The notes under the pieces are model-generated. The model did not search any database, was not told where the DNA came from, and saw only the letters and a list, made by a program, of their open reading frames with translations. DNA of 64,000 bases from UBA4782 sp034430215 (lineage in GTDB: Bacteria > Chloroflexota > Anaerolineae > Anaerolineales > Anaerolineaceae), in the NCBI GenBank assembly GCA_034430215.1, contig DAOUFE010000037.1:28443-92442 (forward strand), written 5' to 3'. A program made the position numbers and the translations under genes. The first letter of the stretch is position 1. Each line of letters begins with the position of its first letter. Below, piece by piece: positions 44,525-53,021 of the stretch.

Positions 44525-45311
44525 AAAGGATCTTCTGGAGACTCTTTCTTTCTTTATCCCCTTGATCCCTTCGCCGCATGTCCTTGATCTAGAGGATATT
44601 GGCAGGTTTTACTTCTGGTTATCCCCCCTGCTTGGAGTAGTGAACAACGGAATCGGATTACTCGCAGCGTATTTTCTGGCTTTCCTGGGGATGGATACCA
44701 GCCTGGCTGCCATGGGTTTGCTTGTTCTGTTTTATCTTCTTCGAGGGCTTCGCTATATTGATGGATATGCAGATTTATGCGATGGTATCAGTTATCGCCT
44801 TACCAGACAGGATGAAGATGCGGAAAAAACCTGGCAGATCATCCGCAATCCGGCACGTGGAGCATTTGGATTTTTGTGGGTTGGGCTCCTTCTAATCAGC
44901 CAATGGGTGCTGTTATACCATCTATTGAATCGTTCGTTAACCGAAATGCTGACAATTTACACGCTCTGCGCAGCGTCTGGCAGCCTGGCAATGCTTACGG
45001 CGCACCTCGGGAAACCAGCATACCGTACAGACAGTGGCTTTGACCTGATGGGCATTCAATTATCCAGACCCATGCAATGGTTCATCCTTCTGGATGCGTT
45101 TGTCGCAGCTGGCATCATCTTCTGGCAGACCGGATTCTTGAACCAGATGGGTGTCTGGTTGGTGCTATTTGCAATTCTTTCCGGGTTGGTTTGTGGCAGG
45201 GTATTAAGGGCGATTGTCCTTGGAACATTGGAAGGAATGAATGGTGATTTTCTCGGATTTGTAACATTGATCAGCGAGACGGTCACCCTGTTCGTTTTAT
45301 TACTGGTGTAA
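44514..45311 (+). CDS. CobS-like membrane transferase (adenosylcobinamide-GDP ribazoletransferase family)
   Basis: 265 residues with about six membrane helices. The signature RYIDGYADLCDGISYR followed by IIRNPARGAFGFLW matches the metal-binding region of CobS, which joins adenosylcobinamide-GDP to alpha-ribazole in the last step of B12 synthesis (usual form H.DG.AD..DG, here Tyr replaces His). No other cobalamin gene is in the window and the gene is the last of a glycosyltransferase/radical SAM operon. It may therefore have a changed substrate, for example a CDP- or GDP-linked headgroup, or be a relocated cobS. Its 3' end overlaps the convergent radical SAM gene by 12 nt. Confidence 0.8.
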   Translation: MKIKKDLLETLSFFIPLIPSPHVLDLEDIGRFYFWLSPLLGVVNNGIGLLAAYFLAFLGMDTSLAAMGLLVLFYLLRGLRYIDGYADLCDGISYRLTRQDEDAEKTWQIIRNPARGAFGFLWVGLLLISQWVLLYHLLNRSLTEMLTIYTLCAASGSLAMLTAHLGKPAYRTDSGFDLMGIQLSRPMQWFILLDAFVAAGIIFWQTGFLNQMGVWLVLFAILSGLVCGRVLRAIVLGTLEGMNGDFLGFVTLISETVTLFVLLLV

Positions 45312-46133
45312 AGGTATTGCACGTACACATCGCCTGCATAGGATGCCTTGCGAGCTTCCATCCAACGCTGCTTGCAGTCTGTGAAATTCCTGCCCCTTAA
45401 AAAGATCATCGTATTCTTGTGTAAGCAAATTTCCCAAAACATGCTGTATTCCATAGTCCATGCAGCACAAAATGACACTGCCATCTGGCAACAGGACATT
45501 GTGATTCAGCGCTCTTCCAGAAGAGGAACAGGTGATTGATCCTTCTTTCCAATGATGGGGAATTCTTTTTCCTGAAAGATTACCCGCCCGGTCAGAGAGG
45601 TAATCTACCACGGGGATTTGTTGAGATTCGATCTGCTCGCCAAATTGCTTAATCAATGCATGATGCATTGTGCCATGACAGGAAATGCGAAGATTCCGCC
45701 ATCCTGGAGCATAAGGTATAGTCTGGAAGAATCGCCGCAAGATTGACAGATAAGTTCTGGTAAGGGGAATGGGAGAGTTGCCCTCTTCATCTGGAAGGTG
45801 GATGACCAAAGGATCGATATCCCGTTGCTGAAAAACATCGATATCACCCATATTTACTCCCAAAAGGGTGGTGTATACAGCAATGGGGTGTCCTTTGTCA
45901 ATAGCATATTCCATCATGTGGGTGCATTCCAGATTGAGCCAGGGTTCAGCCATACCAGAAAAATCTATGCGAATATCACTTGGGACTTTTAGCAGGCATT
46001 TCTGAAATATTTTAAATGTCATTTGCCGGATAGGACTCCGATAAGCCTTTATCAATGTAGACTGCGGACAATACCGGCAGTGTACCGGGCAACCTATGTT
46101 GGTTGTGATTTCCAGAGTTCCGGAAAAATTCAT
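45300..46133 (-). CDS. Radical SAM protein with SPASM-like C terminus (third of the locus)
   Basis: 277 residues. Radical SAM motif CPVHCRYCPQ (~15-24); DFSGMAEPWLN replaces the GGE region, a form common in SPASM proteins found near polysaccharide genes. The C-terminal Cys set VLLPDGSVILCCMDYG and CRRCV fits an auxiliary cluster site. It is transcribed leftward, 2 nt after the UbiA-like gene, and ends inside the CobS-like gene on the other strand. The convergent overlap suggests mutual constraint on transcription. Function unknown; probably modifies a sugar, lipid or peptide made by this locus. Confidence 0.87.
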   Translation of the reverse strand: MNFSGTLEITTNIGCPVHCRYCPQSTLIKAYRSPIRQMTFKIFQKCLLKVPSDIRIDFSGMAEPWLNLECTHMMEYAIDKGHPIAVYTTLLGVNMGDIDVFQQRDIDPLVIHLPDEEGNSPIPLTRTYLSILRRFFQTIPYAPGWRNLRISCHGTMHHALIKQFGEQIESQQIPVVDYLSDRAGNLSGKRIPHHWKEGSITCSSSGRALNHNVLLPDGSVILCCMDYGIQHVLGNLLTQEYDDLFKGQEFHRLQAALDGSSQGILCRRCVRAIPLHQ

Positions 46134-46135
46134 TT

Positions 46136-47017
46136 TCAGCTATTCTTTCGGGGTTTATATGTTGGGTTGGAAAGCCCCACAACTAGCACCACAATCCAGT
46201 TTATGGGAAACCGGAACAGGAACAACCCAATCAAAGCCAATCCATAGAGGATGTACACGATCACCCGGGTGAATCGGATGGTTTCTTCTAGACCATACAC
46301 CACAGCAAATGTCCTCCATCCGATCTGTGCATCATTCACATAATCTACCAATTGGTGAATGGTTGCCCCCTTCAACGTGATCAACACCAACCATAGGGAA
46401 AGATAGACAGCTAAAAGAGGATTAGAGACTTCTGTGATCGCTAGGAAAAACCACAGATGGGGAACCACCAGGAAGATCGCTTGCGAAACCGTACTGAACC
46501 AACCTCGCTGCTTGAAATAAAAAGGCGGAAGAGAATATGCTGTTGCCATGAAAAAAGTGAAAACGGCTATTGCCAATACCAGCCAGTTCCTCCATACCAG
46601 CGCTGAAGTAAAGATTCCGGTGGTCAAAAGTCCCAGCAACAGCCAGGCTTCCCAGGGTCGCAGCATATCCACCCGGTTCTTTCCCACTTTCTTATCACTT
46701 TCACGCTCAACATAATAATTAAGCCCAAAAGCATAGCAATATGTACAAATGCTGAAAAGCATGGTGCCAAGGATTTCTTTAGGAAAGAGTTTGTTAGAGT
46801 CCAACGAGAGGATAAAGATACTTACCAGTACGGCAGAATGCTTGAAGAACCAGTCTTCGAACCTGAGAAACGTGAATTTTAAGAAGAAATTTTCCATATT
46901 GATATTCGCAACCATGATTAAAACAAAGAAATCTTGAGAAGAGTATACAATACAAACTTCTTTATGTTTACCCGGTTTTGGCATATACTTTAAGAGAAAT
47001 TTCATAGAGTTTACCAT
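46136..47017 (-). CDS. UbiA-family prenyltransferase
   Basis: 293 residues with about eight membrane helices. Two Asp-rich regions of the UbiA superfamily are present: NYYVERESDKKVGKNR (first motif; the usual first Asp pair is partly replaced) and HQLVDYVNDAQIGWRT (second motif). UbiA enzymes attach a prenyl chain to an aromatic or sugar-phosphate acceptor in the membrane. Here it could make a lipid carrier for the glycosyltransferases. The start at 47017 has AGAGAG upstream; an internal ATG near 46915 would drop an odd N-terminal stretch. Only 30 nt separate it from the divergent kinase gene. Confidence 0.85.
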   Translation of the reverse strand: MVNSMKFLLKYMPKPGKHKEVCIVYSSQDFFVLIMVANINMENFFLKFTFLRFEDWFFKHSAVLVSIFILSLDSNKLFPKEILGTMLFSICTYCYAFGLNYYVERESDKKVGKNRVDMLRPWEAWLLLGLLTTGIFTSALVWRNWLVLAIAVFTFFMATAYSLPPFYFKQRGWFSTVSQAIFLVVPHLWFFLAITEVSNPLLAVYLSLWLVLITLKGATIHQLVDYVNDAQIGWRTFAVVYGLEETIRFTRVIVYILYGLALIGLFLFRFPINWIVVLVVGLSNPTYKPRKNS

Positions 47018-47047
47018 TTTCTCTCTAAGTAATTCCGGGTGGGTTAT

Positions 47048-49768
47048 ATGCCTGTTTCTGCTGGCACCATATTATTTAATCGCTATCGCGTTGCATCCAG
47101 GCTTGGGCAGGGCGGTTTTGGTGCAGTTTATCGCGCCTGGGATCTCACACTCAGTAAACCATGTGCCATTAAAGAGAACTTTGATGTTTCCCCGGAAGCC
47201 CAACGCCAATTCTTGCGGGAAGCCACTGTTCTGGCAAATTTAACCCATCCTAACCTGCCAAGGGTGACTGACCACTTTGTAGTTGAAGGACAGGGACAAT
47301 ACCTGGTGATGGATTATGTCGAGGGTGATGATCTGGATAAGATTATCACCACCAGGGGAGTAGTCAAACCGGAACAGGCATTGGATTGGATCAACCAGGT
47401 GCTGGATGCGCTGGTTTATCTACACTCACGCATTCCTCCCGTGATCCATCGAGATATCAAACCCGCCAATATAAAGATCACACCTGAAGGCAAAGCAGTG
47501 CTTGTAGATTTCGGTCTGGTGAAGTTATTTGACCCCCACTTGAAAACTACAGCAGGAGCCAGAGCGGTTACAGCTGGTTTTTCGCCTCCCGAGCAGTACG
47601 GGCAAGGCACCACCGATGCTCGCACAGATATTTATGCTCTGGGAGCTACCATGTATATGCTGCTAACCGGCGTGGCGCCTTTAGAAAGTGTACTGCGGGC
47701 GGGTCAGGATACTCTGGAAAAAGTGCACGAGAGAAATCCTGCTGTACCTCTGGAACTCAGTAAGGTAATCGCTCATGCTATGGAGCTTGGACCTGGGCAG
47801 CGTTTTCAGAACGCTGCTGATTTTCAAAAAGCACTGCAGAATAGTCTGCTGCCATCACTTTTCGAACCAGCAATCCCGGTGGGAATGCCAACAACAGCAC
47901 AAGCAGCAGCAACACCTCCTACAGCCCTTCCCACCGCCCATATCGCTGCCTCACCGGTTGCCATTCCTCGTCCACGACCTCAAAAAACAAACTGGAACAA
48001 TAGTGTGGCATTTGCCATTGCGGGTGCCACTTTGATTTTAGGTATTTTCATTATTGTTTTCCTTGGGCTGGGAGGGCCAAAATTGTTTGTTAAAAAAGAA
48101 GCAACCTCTACTCTCAGTTCCATTGTATTTACAAAAACCCCTCACACCATTAAAGCAACAATTGAGCCAACTACTATCCCAATAACAGACATAGAACCAC
48201 CCATTGTGATCGAAGGGATGATAGAGGAATCGTTTGGTATACCACTGACAGTAATTAACTCAAATTGCGGTGAATACGATTTTATAAAAGAGATCCGTGC
48301 AGTGGATGAATATACGGTTCAATTCTCGCTTTGTAAACCAGATCCCGCCTTTTTAGAAAAGATGACCTGTGAGGGAATAACCATCCAACCCAAAGAATGG
48401 ATCGCCTGGACAAATGGGAATGGAGACCTTCTAAAACAACCCATAGGTACCGGTCCTTACTATGTATCTGAATGGCGAAAAGGCGATTCGATCATTTTAA
48501 AAAGGAATCCATATTTTGCAGGTGACCCATCCCTGACGGAAACTGCCATCATCCGTTGGGATAACGACAGCCAGATACGTTTGCGCAAACTTCAGGCAGG
48601 TGATGCAGATGAAGCCATAAATCTTGATTCTGTCAGCATTGAGCAGGCACTGGCAGATCCCACACTTCAGGTATTGGTTCAACCGTCTTCTTCTACTTTC
48701 TATATAGGGTTGAATAACACAGCTTCGCCTTTGAATATTCAAGGTGTCCGGCAGGCAATAGCTTTGGGTCTTGATCGCCAGGCGATCATTGATAAATACC
48801 TTCCTTATGGTAGTAAACTGGCAACGCACCTTACACCATGTATCATAGAACATGGTTGTGATGGAGAGGAGTTTTATCCCTATGACCCTGCAAAAGCAAA
48901 AGAATTGATGGCTAATGCAGGCTATCCAGATGGATTCACCATAAACCTCTATTTCCGTAATGTACAGCGCTCTTATTTACAGGATCCAATAGGAGTTGCT
49001 AAAGAAATTCAAATCCAGTTAAAGGAAAACCTGAATATTGATGTGAATCTGGTGGAAAATGAACCGGGTGATTTTATTCAAAAAGTTTATCAAGGGCAGT
49101 TAGACGGGATGTATTTTTTCGGATGGAGTGCAGATTACAACCATATCTCTAATTTCATAGGCTCTTTGCTCAGATGTGACAATCTGCAGTTTGGCACCCC
49201 CTATTCTGAGCTTTGCAGTATCGTAGAGACTGCCTCCACCATGAATAACCCTGGCGATTTGTACACCCAGATAAATAAGGGTATTCAAGAACTTGTACCA
49301 TTAATCCCAGTTGCATATACAGCCAATATCTATGTTGCCTCAGCCGATTTACAAGAAGTTAATCCACCAGCCTGGGGATCTCCCGATCTGGCACTTATCG
49401 AACCAGGAGATGGACGTGATACTGTGAATTTCTTGCAAGAAGCAGAACCACAAAGCTTATACTGTATGGATGAAAGTGATACTCCTTCACTGACGATCTG
49501 TCACCAAATACTGCAAGGATTAATGCAAAATGGAGAAGATGGCACTCCGGTACCCGCATTGGCATCTTCCTATAGTATCAGTGACGATATGATGGTCTAT
49601 ACATTTCGCCTTCAAAAAGGAGTGCGTTTTCAGAATGGCTTTGCCGTGGATGCCAATGATGTTGTTGCTTCTTTTGCTGCTGCTCTGGATGTGACCAACC
49701 CTTACCATACGGGCAATACAGGTACCTTTGATTTTCCAGGAGCGCTATTCGGTTTCATAAATGATTAA
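47048..49768 (+). CDS. Receptor Ser/Thr kinase with circularly permuted family 5 binding-protein ectodomain
   Basis: 906 residues from ATG 47048. Kinase (~10-270): GQGGFGAVYRAW, CAIKENF, HRDIKPANIK, VDFGLVK. Membrane helix at ~318-343. The ectodomain resembles SBP_bac_5 (peptide/nickel binding proteins), but its parts are in swapped order. It starts with the middle and C-terminal parts (VDEYTVQFSLCKPDPAF ~410, GTGPYYVSEWRKGD ~470, VRQAIALGLDRQAI ~570, AKELMANAGYPDGF) and then, from ~791, carries the N-terminal part (LASSYSISDDMMVYTFRLQKGVRFQNG, NDVVASFAAAL), ending FGFIND. In the transporter lipoprotein at 53022 these parts run in normal order. A tandem duplication followed by loss of both ends would explain this. 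Ligand probably a peptide. Confidence 0.92.
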   Translation: MPVSAGTILFNRYRVASRLGQGGFGAVYRAWDLTLSKPCAIKENFDVSPEAQRQFLREATVLANLTHPNLPRVTDHFVVEGQGQYLVMDYVEGDDLDKIITTRGVVKPEQALDWINQVLDALVYLHSRIPPVIHRDIKPANIKITPEGKAVLVDFGLVKLFDPHLKTTAGARAVTAGFSPPEQYGQGTTDARTDIYALGATMYMLLTGVAPLESVLRAGQDTLEKVHERNPAVPLELSKVIAHAMELGPGQRFQNAADFQKALQNSLLPSLFEPAIPVGMPTTAQAAATPPTALPTAHIAASPVAIPRPRPQKTNWNNSVAFAIAGATLILGIFIIVFLGLGGPKLFVKKEATSTLSSIVFTKTPHTIKATIEPTTIPITDIEPPIVIEGMIEESFGIPLTVINSNCGEYDFIKEIRAVDEYTVQFSLCKPDPAFLEKMTCEGITIQPKEWIAWTNGNGDLLKQPIGTGPYYVSEWRKGDSIILKRNPYFAGDPSLTETAIIRWDNDSQIRLRKLQAGDADEAINLDSVSIEQALADPTLQVLVQPSSSTFYIGLNNTASPLNIQGVRQAIALGLDRQAIIDKYLPYGSKLATHLTPCIIEHGCDGEEFYPYDPAKAKELMANAGYPDGFTINLYFRNVQRSYLQDPIGVAKEIQIQLKENLNIDVNLVENEPGDFIQKVYQGQLDGMYFFGWSADYNHISNFIGSLLRCDNLQFGTPYSELCSIVETASTMNNPGDLYTQINKGIQELVPLIPVAYTANIYVASADLQEVNPPAWGSPDLALIEPGDGRDTVNFLQEAEPQSLYCMDESDTPSLTICHQILQGLMQNGEDGTPVPALASSYSISDDMMVYTFRLQKGVRFQNGFAVDANDVVASFAAALDVTNPYHTGNTGTFDFPGALFGFIND

Positions 49769-49794
49769 TTTACTTAAAAATAAGGTTTTTCCGG

Positions 49795-52700
49795 ATGACA
49801 CTTACAGCTGGCACTGTTCTCGTTAATCGATATCGGGTTGCTTCCCTTCTTGGTCAAGGTGGTTTTGGTGCGGTGTACCGCGGATGGGATATCACGCTCA
49901 GCCGTCCATGTGCCATCAAAGAGAATTTCGATACCTCCGATGAAGCCCGGCGACAATTCTTGCGTGAAGCCACTGTATTGGCTAATCTAACCCATCCCAA
50001 CCTGCCACGGGTGAACGACCATTTCGTGATCGAAGGTCAGGGGCAATACCTGGTGATGGATTTTATCAGGGGCGATGACCTGGAGAAGATCGTCGCAAAT
50101 AGGGGATGCATTGATCCGGCGCAGGCGGTAGATTGGATCGACCAAGTTCTAGATGCGTTGAATTATTTGCATACACGTCCACAACCGGTCATTCACCGCG
50201 ATATCAAACCCGCCAATATCAAGATCACGCCTGAAGGAAGAGCCATGCTGGTGGATTTTGGGCTGGTAAAGATTTATGACCCTCACCTGCGTACAACCGC
50301 TGGAGCGCGTGCCATCACAGCAGGATTTTCACCACCCGAGCAGTATGGTCAGGCTGTTACCGATGCCCGCACGGATATTTATGCGCTGGGTGCTACGTTA
50401 TATATGCTGTTGACAGGCACCCCGCCTGTTGAAAGCGTATTACGCATCACGCAGGATGACCTTCCTGCAGCGCATCTTCTCAACCCGGCAGTACCTGAAG
50501 CATTGAGCCAGGTAATTTCAAAAGCAATGGAATTGCGTCCAGCTCAGCGTTTTCAAACAGCCAAAGAATTTCAAAAGGCTTTAGAAGCTGCCATACCAGT
50601 CACAGTCCCTCTTCCCGTAAATGAATCGGTAATCACAGCAGGTCCAGGTCCTTCCATCCCTCAAGTGGCATCTACCATGCATGTGGCTGCTCCACCTGCA
50701 AAGCCAGTTGTGGTTCCTCCAGCGAAGGTTAAGAAACGAAATACGCTTCCCTGGGCTCTTGGAATTGGAACTGGAATTCTTGTATTGGGATTTATATTCT
50801 TAGTACTATCCTTTCTAATCAGACCCCAAAAAGGAAATCCCGTTTCTGAAACCACTCCGTCCCCGGTTACGCAGATAGCAGGTTTAAAGAACGCAGATAT
50901 CAAAGTTTGTGTTTTAGGAAACGAGTCAACCGATATTTATGGATACAACTCCATAACCTGGGAAGGAGCTCATACTGCTCAGGAGAAATTTGAGGTATCC
51001 ATTGATTACCTCCAGGCTGACACCTCACAGAGTGATCCTTATGGGCCGGTAGTGCAAAAAGCAATCGATATTGATTGCAACTTGATCATAGGGAATTCGT
51101 TCCTCTGGGCAGATGCGATCCTGAAAATTTCACCACAATATCCCAACCAGTTATTCGGTCTGGTGGATTCCTCATTTGAACATTCCCTTTCAAATGTACT
51201 AGATTCCTGGTTCGAGATCAGTCAATCGGGTTTTCTCGCGGGGTATCTGGCAGCCAGCCAAACAAAAACAGGGGTAGTGGCAACCTTTGGCGGAATGGAT
51301 ATTCCTATGGTGACCCACTATATGAATGGCTTTGCGCTGGGGGTGGAAGCATTTAATAAAAGCACTGATGCAGGCGTAAAGGTTCTGGGATGGGATTCAA
51401 AAAACTTACAAGGTACGATCACGGGAGATTTCTCAAACAAAGATAAAGGATATGAAGTAGCAAAGCAATATATTCATCAAGGCGCAGATATTATTTTTCC
51501 TGTAGCTGGAGTTGAAAACGTTGGTGCCATGCAGTTATGCAATGAATCGGAAAAGTGCCGGATCATCGCCTGTGACATGGATGCCACACAATTGTACCCG
51601 GAATATGCAGATATCATCCTTGCCAGTGCAGTAAAAAACTTTACTGTCTTTGTTGTAAATGCCACAGAAATGCTGGTGAATAATAAGTTTGCTGGTGGAA
51701 CTTGGATCGGGAACCTGCAAAATAATGGCGTAGATCTGGTGATCAATCCAAAGTACTCGTCGCAAGTCAGTGAAGAACTCCTCGATAAGATGGAAGGGAT
51801 CAGGAAGAGTCTTATCTCGGGCGAAATCAATCCCGTACCTGGAGCAAAAATTGATCATTCGGATATCAAAGTGTGCTTATTACGTTCTAACCAGATAAAT
51901 GATGGTAGTTATAACCAGGCTGCCTGGGAAGGATTGATAAAAGCGAAAGATACATTGGGAGTTGACATTGCCTATTATCCTTCAGACGACGTTACTGCAA
52001 TCGATCCTTCACCCGTGATGGAAAAGGCTGTCGCTGATGACTGCAGCCTGATCTTTGGAGATTTTTATTACGCCGATCAAATTACTCAATGGTCAGAGAA
52101 AATACCCGACAGAAGCTTTGTTTTAATTGATTCCTTTGTAGATAACAAACCACCAAACCTGATGGATACCTGGTATGAGATAAGCCAGCCAGCATTTTTA
52201 GCTGGATATCTGTCGGCTGGGTATTCAAAAACCGGAGTGGTAGGCGCATTTGGCGGGATGGACATTCTACCTGTAACAAATTACATGCATGGTTTTGCCC
52301 TGGGTGTTGATTATTACAACCAAAATCACGGATCGAATGTCCAGGTTATCGGCTGGGATATAGCAGCAAAAACTGGGTATTTTACTAATGATTTTGCTAG
52401 CAAAGAACTGGGGTATGAAACAGCCAGATTATTTGTCGAAGGAAATAATACAGATGTGATCTTTCCTATCGGGGGTGTAGAAAATGCCGGGGTGTTGCAG
52501 TATTGCAAAGATACAGGATCCTGTGTCGTGATAGGTAGTGATGTGGATGCTGTAAAGCAATTCCCTGATTTTTCTAGTGTCATCCTGGCCAGTGCAGTGA
52601 AACGATTCGACACTTTGATACTGAATGCAACGAAACTGGTAGTTGATGGCTCCTTCCCAGGCGAAACGTGGAAAGGCACACTGGACATCGAAGGTGTGGA

Positions 52701-52809
52701 AATGGTGATCAACCCCGCTTATCAATCTTTATTCAGCATCGGGTTCTTATCTGAACTTGAAAATATGAAAGGGAAAATTGCCCGTTATGAAATCAAAACT
52801 TATCCTTAA
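49795..52809 (+). CDS. Receptor Ser/Thr kinase with two tandem PnrA/BMP-type binding domains
   Basis: 1004 residues. Kinase (~10-270): GQGGFGAVYRGW, CAIKENF, HRDIKPANIK, VDFGLVK. A Pro/Val linker and a membrane helix (~320-343) follow. The ectodomain has two copies of a periplasmic-binding-protein type I fold of the BMP/PnrA family (~365-680 and ~685-1000). Each copy opens IKVC.L and includes WEG, SGFLAGYLAA/PAFLAGYLSA, FGGMDI..VT.YM.GFALGV, V.GWD, IIFPVAGVENVG/VIFPIGGVENAG and ILASAVK. PnrA-type proteins bind nucleosides. The two copies are diverged, so they may bind different ligands or a dimeric one. It starts 27 nt after the permuted-receptor gene and is followed by the transporter operon. 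Confidence 0.93.
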   Translation: MTLTAGTVLVNRYRVASLLGQGGFGAVYRGWDITLSRPCAIKENFDTSDEARRQFLREATVLANLTHPNLPRVNDHFVIEGQGQYLVMDFIRGDDLEKIVANRGCIDPAQAVDWIDQVLDALNYLHTRPQPVIHRDIKPANIKITPEGRAMLVDFGLVKIYDPHLRTTAGARAITAGFSPPEQYGQAVTDARTDIYALGATLYMLLTGTPPVESVLRITQDDLPAAHLLNPAVPEALSQVISKAMELRPAQRFQTAKEFQKALEAAIPVTVPLPVNESVITAGPGPSIPQVASTMHVAAPPAKPVVVPPAKVKKRNTLPWALGIGTGILVLGFIFLVLSFLIRPQKGNPVSETTPSPVTQIAGLKNADIKVCVLGNESTDIYGYNSITWEGAHTAQEKFEVSIDYLQADTSQSDPYGPVVQKAIDIDCNLIIGNSFLWADAILKISPQYPNQLFGLVDSSFEHSLSNVLDSWFEISQSGFLAGYLAASQTKTGVVATFGGMDIPMVTHYMNGFALGVEAFNKSTDAGVKVLGWDSKNLQGTITGDFSNKDKGYEVAKQYIHQGADIIFPVAGVENVGAMQLCNESEKCRIIACDMDATQLYPEYADIILASAVKNFTVFVVNATEMLVNNKFAGGTWIGNLQNNGVDLVINPKYSSQVSEELLDKMEGIRKSLISGEINPVPGAKIDHSDIKVCLLRSNQINDGSYNQAAWEGLIKAKDTLGVDIAYYPSDDVTAIDPSPVMEKAVADDCSLIFGDFYYADQITQWSEKIPDRSFVLIDSFVDNKPPNLMDTWYEISQPAFLAGYLSAGYSKTGVVGAFGGMDILPVTNYMHGFALGVDYYNQNHGSNVQVIGWDIAAKTGYFTNDFASKELGYETARLFVEGNNTDVIFPIGGVENAGVLQYCKDTGSCVVIGSDVDAVKQFPDFSSVILASAVKRFDTLILNATKLVVDGSFPGETWKGTLDIEGVEMVINPAYQSLFSIGFLSELENMKGKIARYEIKTYP

Positions 52810-52827
52810 TAATTACGATAAGTATTG

Positions 52828-52833
52828 TATAAT
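52828..52833 (+). promoter_or_regulatory. Candidate -10 box for the transporter operon leader
   Basis: TATAAT just after the stop of the second receptor kinase. The -35 region is weak. If used, it gives a leader of roughly 180 nt before the ATG at 53022 that contains the terminator at 52949-52990. Confidence 0.3.
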
Positions 52834-52948
52834 GTTCCGTTTGCTGCTATATTTTGAAGAACATATATTGCTTAAGGCAACCATTGAAATTTAGCGAGAA
52901 TCCCGACGACCCTGGGCCTGGGGGTACCAGACCACAATTTTCTATATG

Positions 52949-52990
52949 CCCTGGAAAGCAGGTATCTTTCTGCCTTCCTAGGGCTTTTTT
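52949..52990 (+). terminator. Intrinsic terminator in the leader of the binding-protein gene (possible attenuator)
   Basis: CCCTGGAAAGCAG pairs with CTGCCTTCCTAGGG (4+4+4 bp with one bulge and one mismatch), followed by CTTTTTT. It ends only about 31 nt before the ATG at 53022, too close for a promoter in between. A second CCCTGG at 52910-52915 could compete with the left arm. It therefore looks like a regulated terminator rather than a simple gene end. Confidence 0.65.
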
Positions 52991-53021
52991 GTTACCTTTT
53001 CATCGTTCTAAGGAGGGAACC

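Noticed and set aside
44514..45311. Cobalamin biosynthesis operon
   Set aside because: Only the CobS-like protein is present; all neighbours are glycan or radical SAM genes.
52854..53021. N-terminal extension of the binding lipoprotein
   Set aside because: It would cross an intrinsic terminator and place residues before a clear signal peptide with lipobox and strong AGGAGG.
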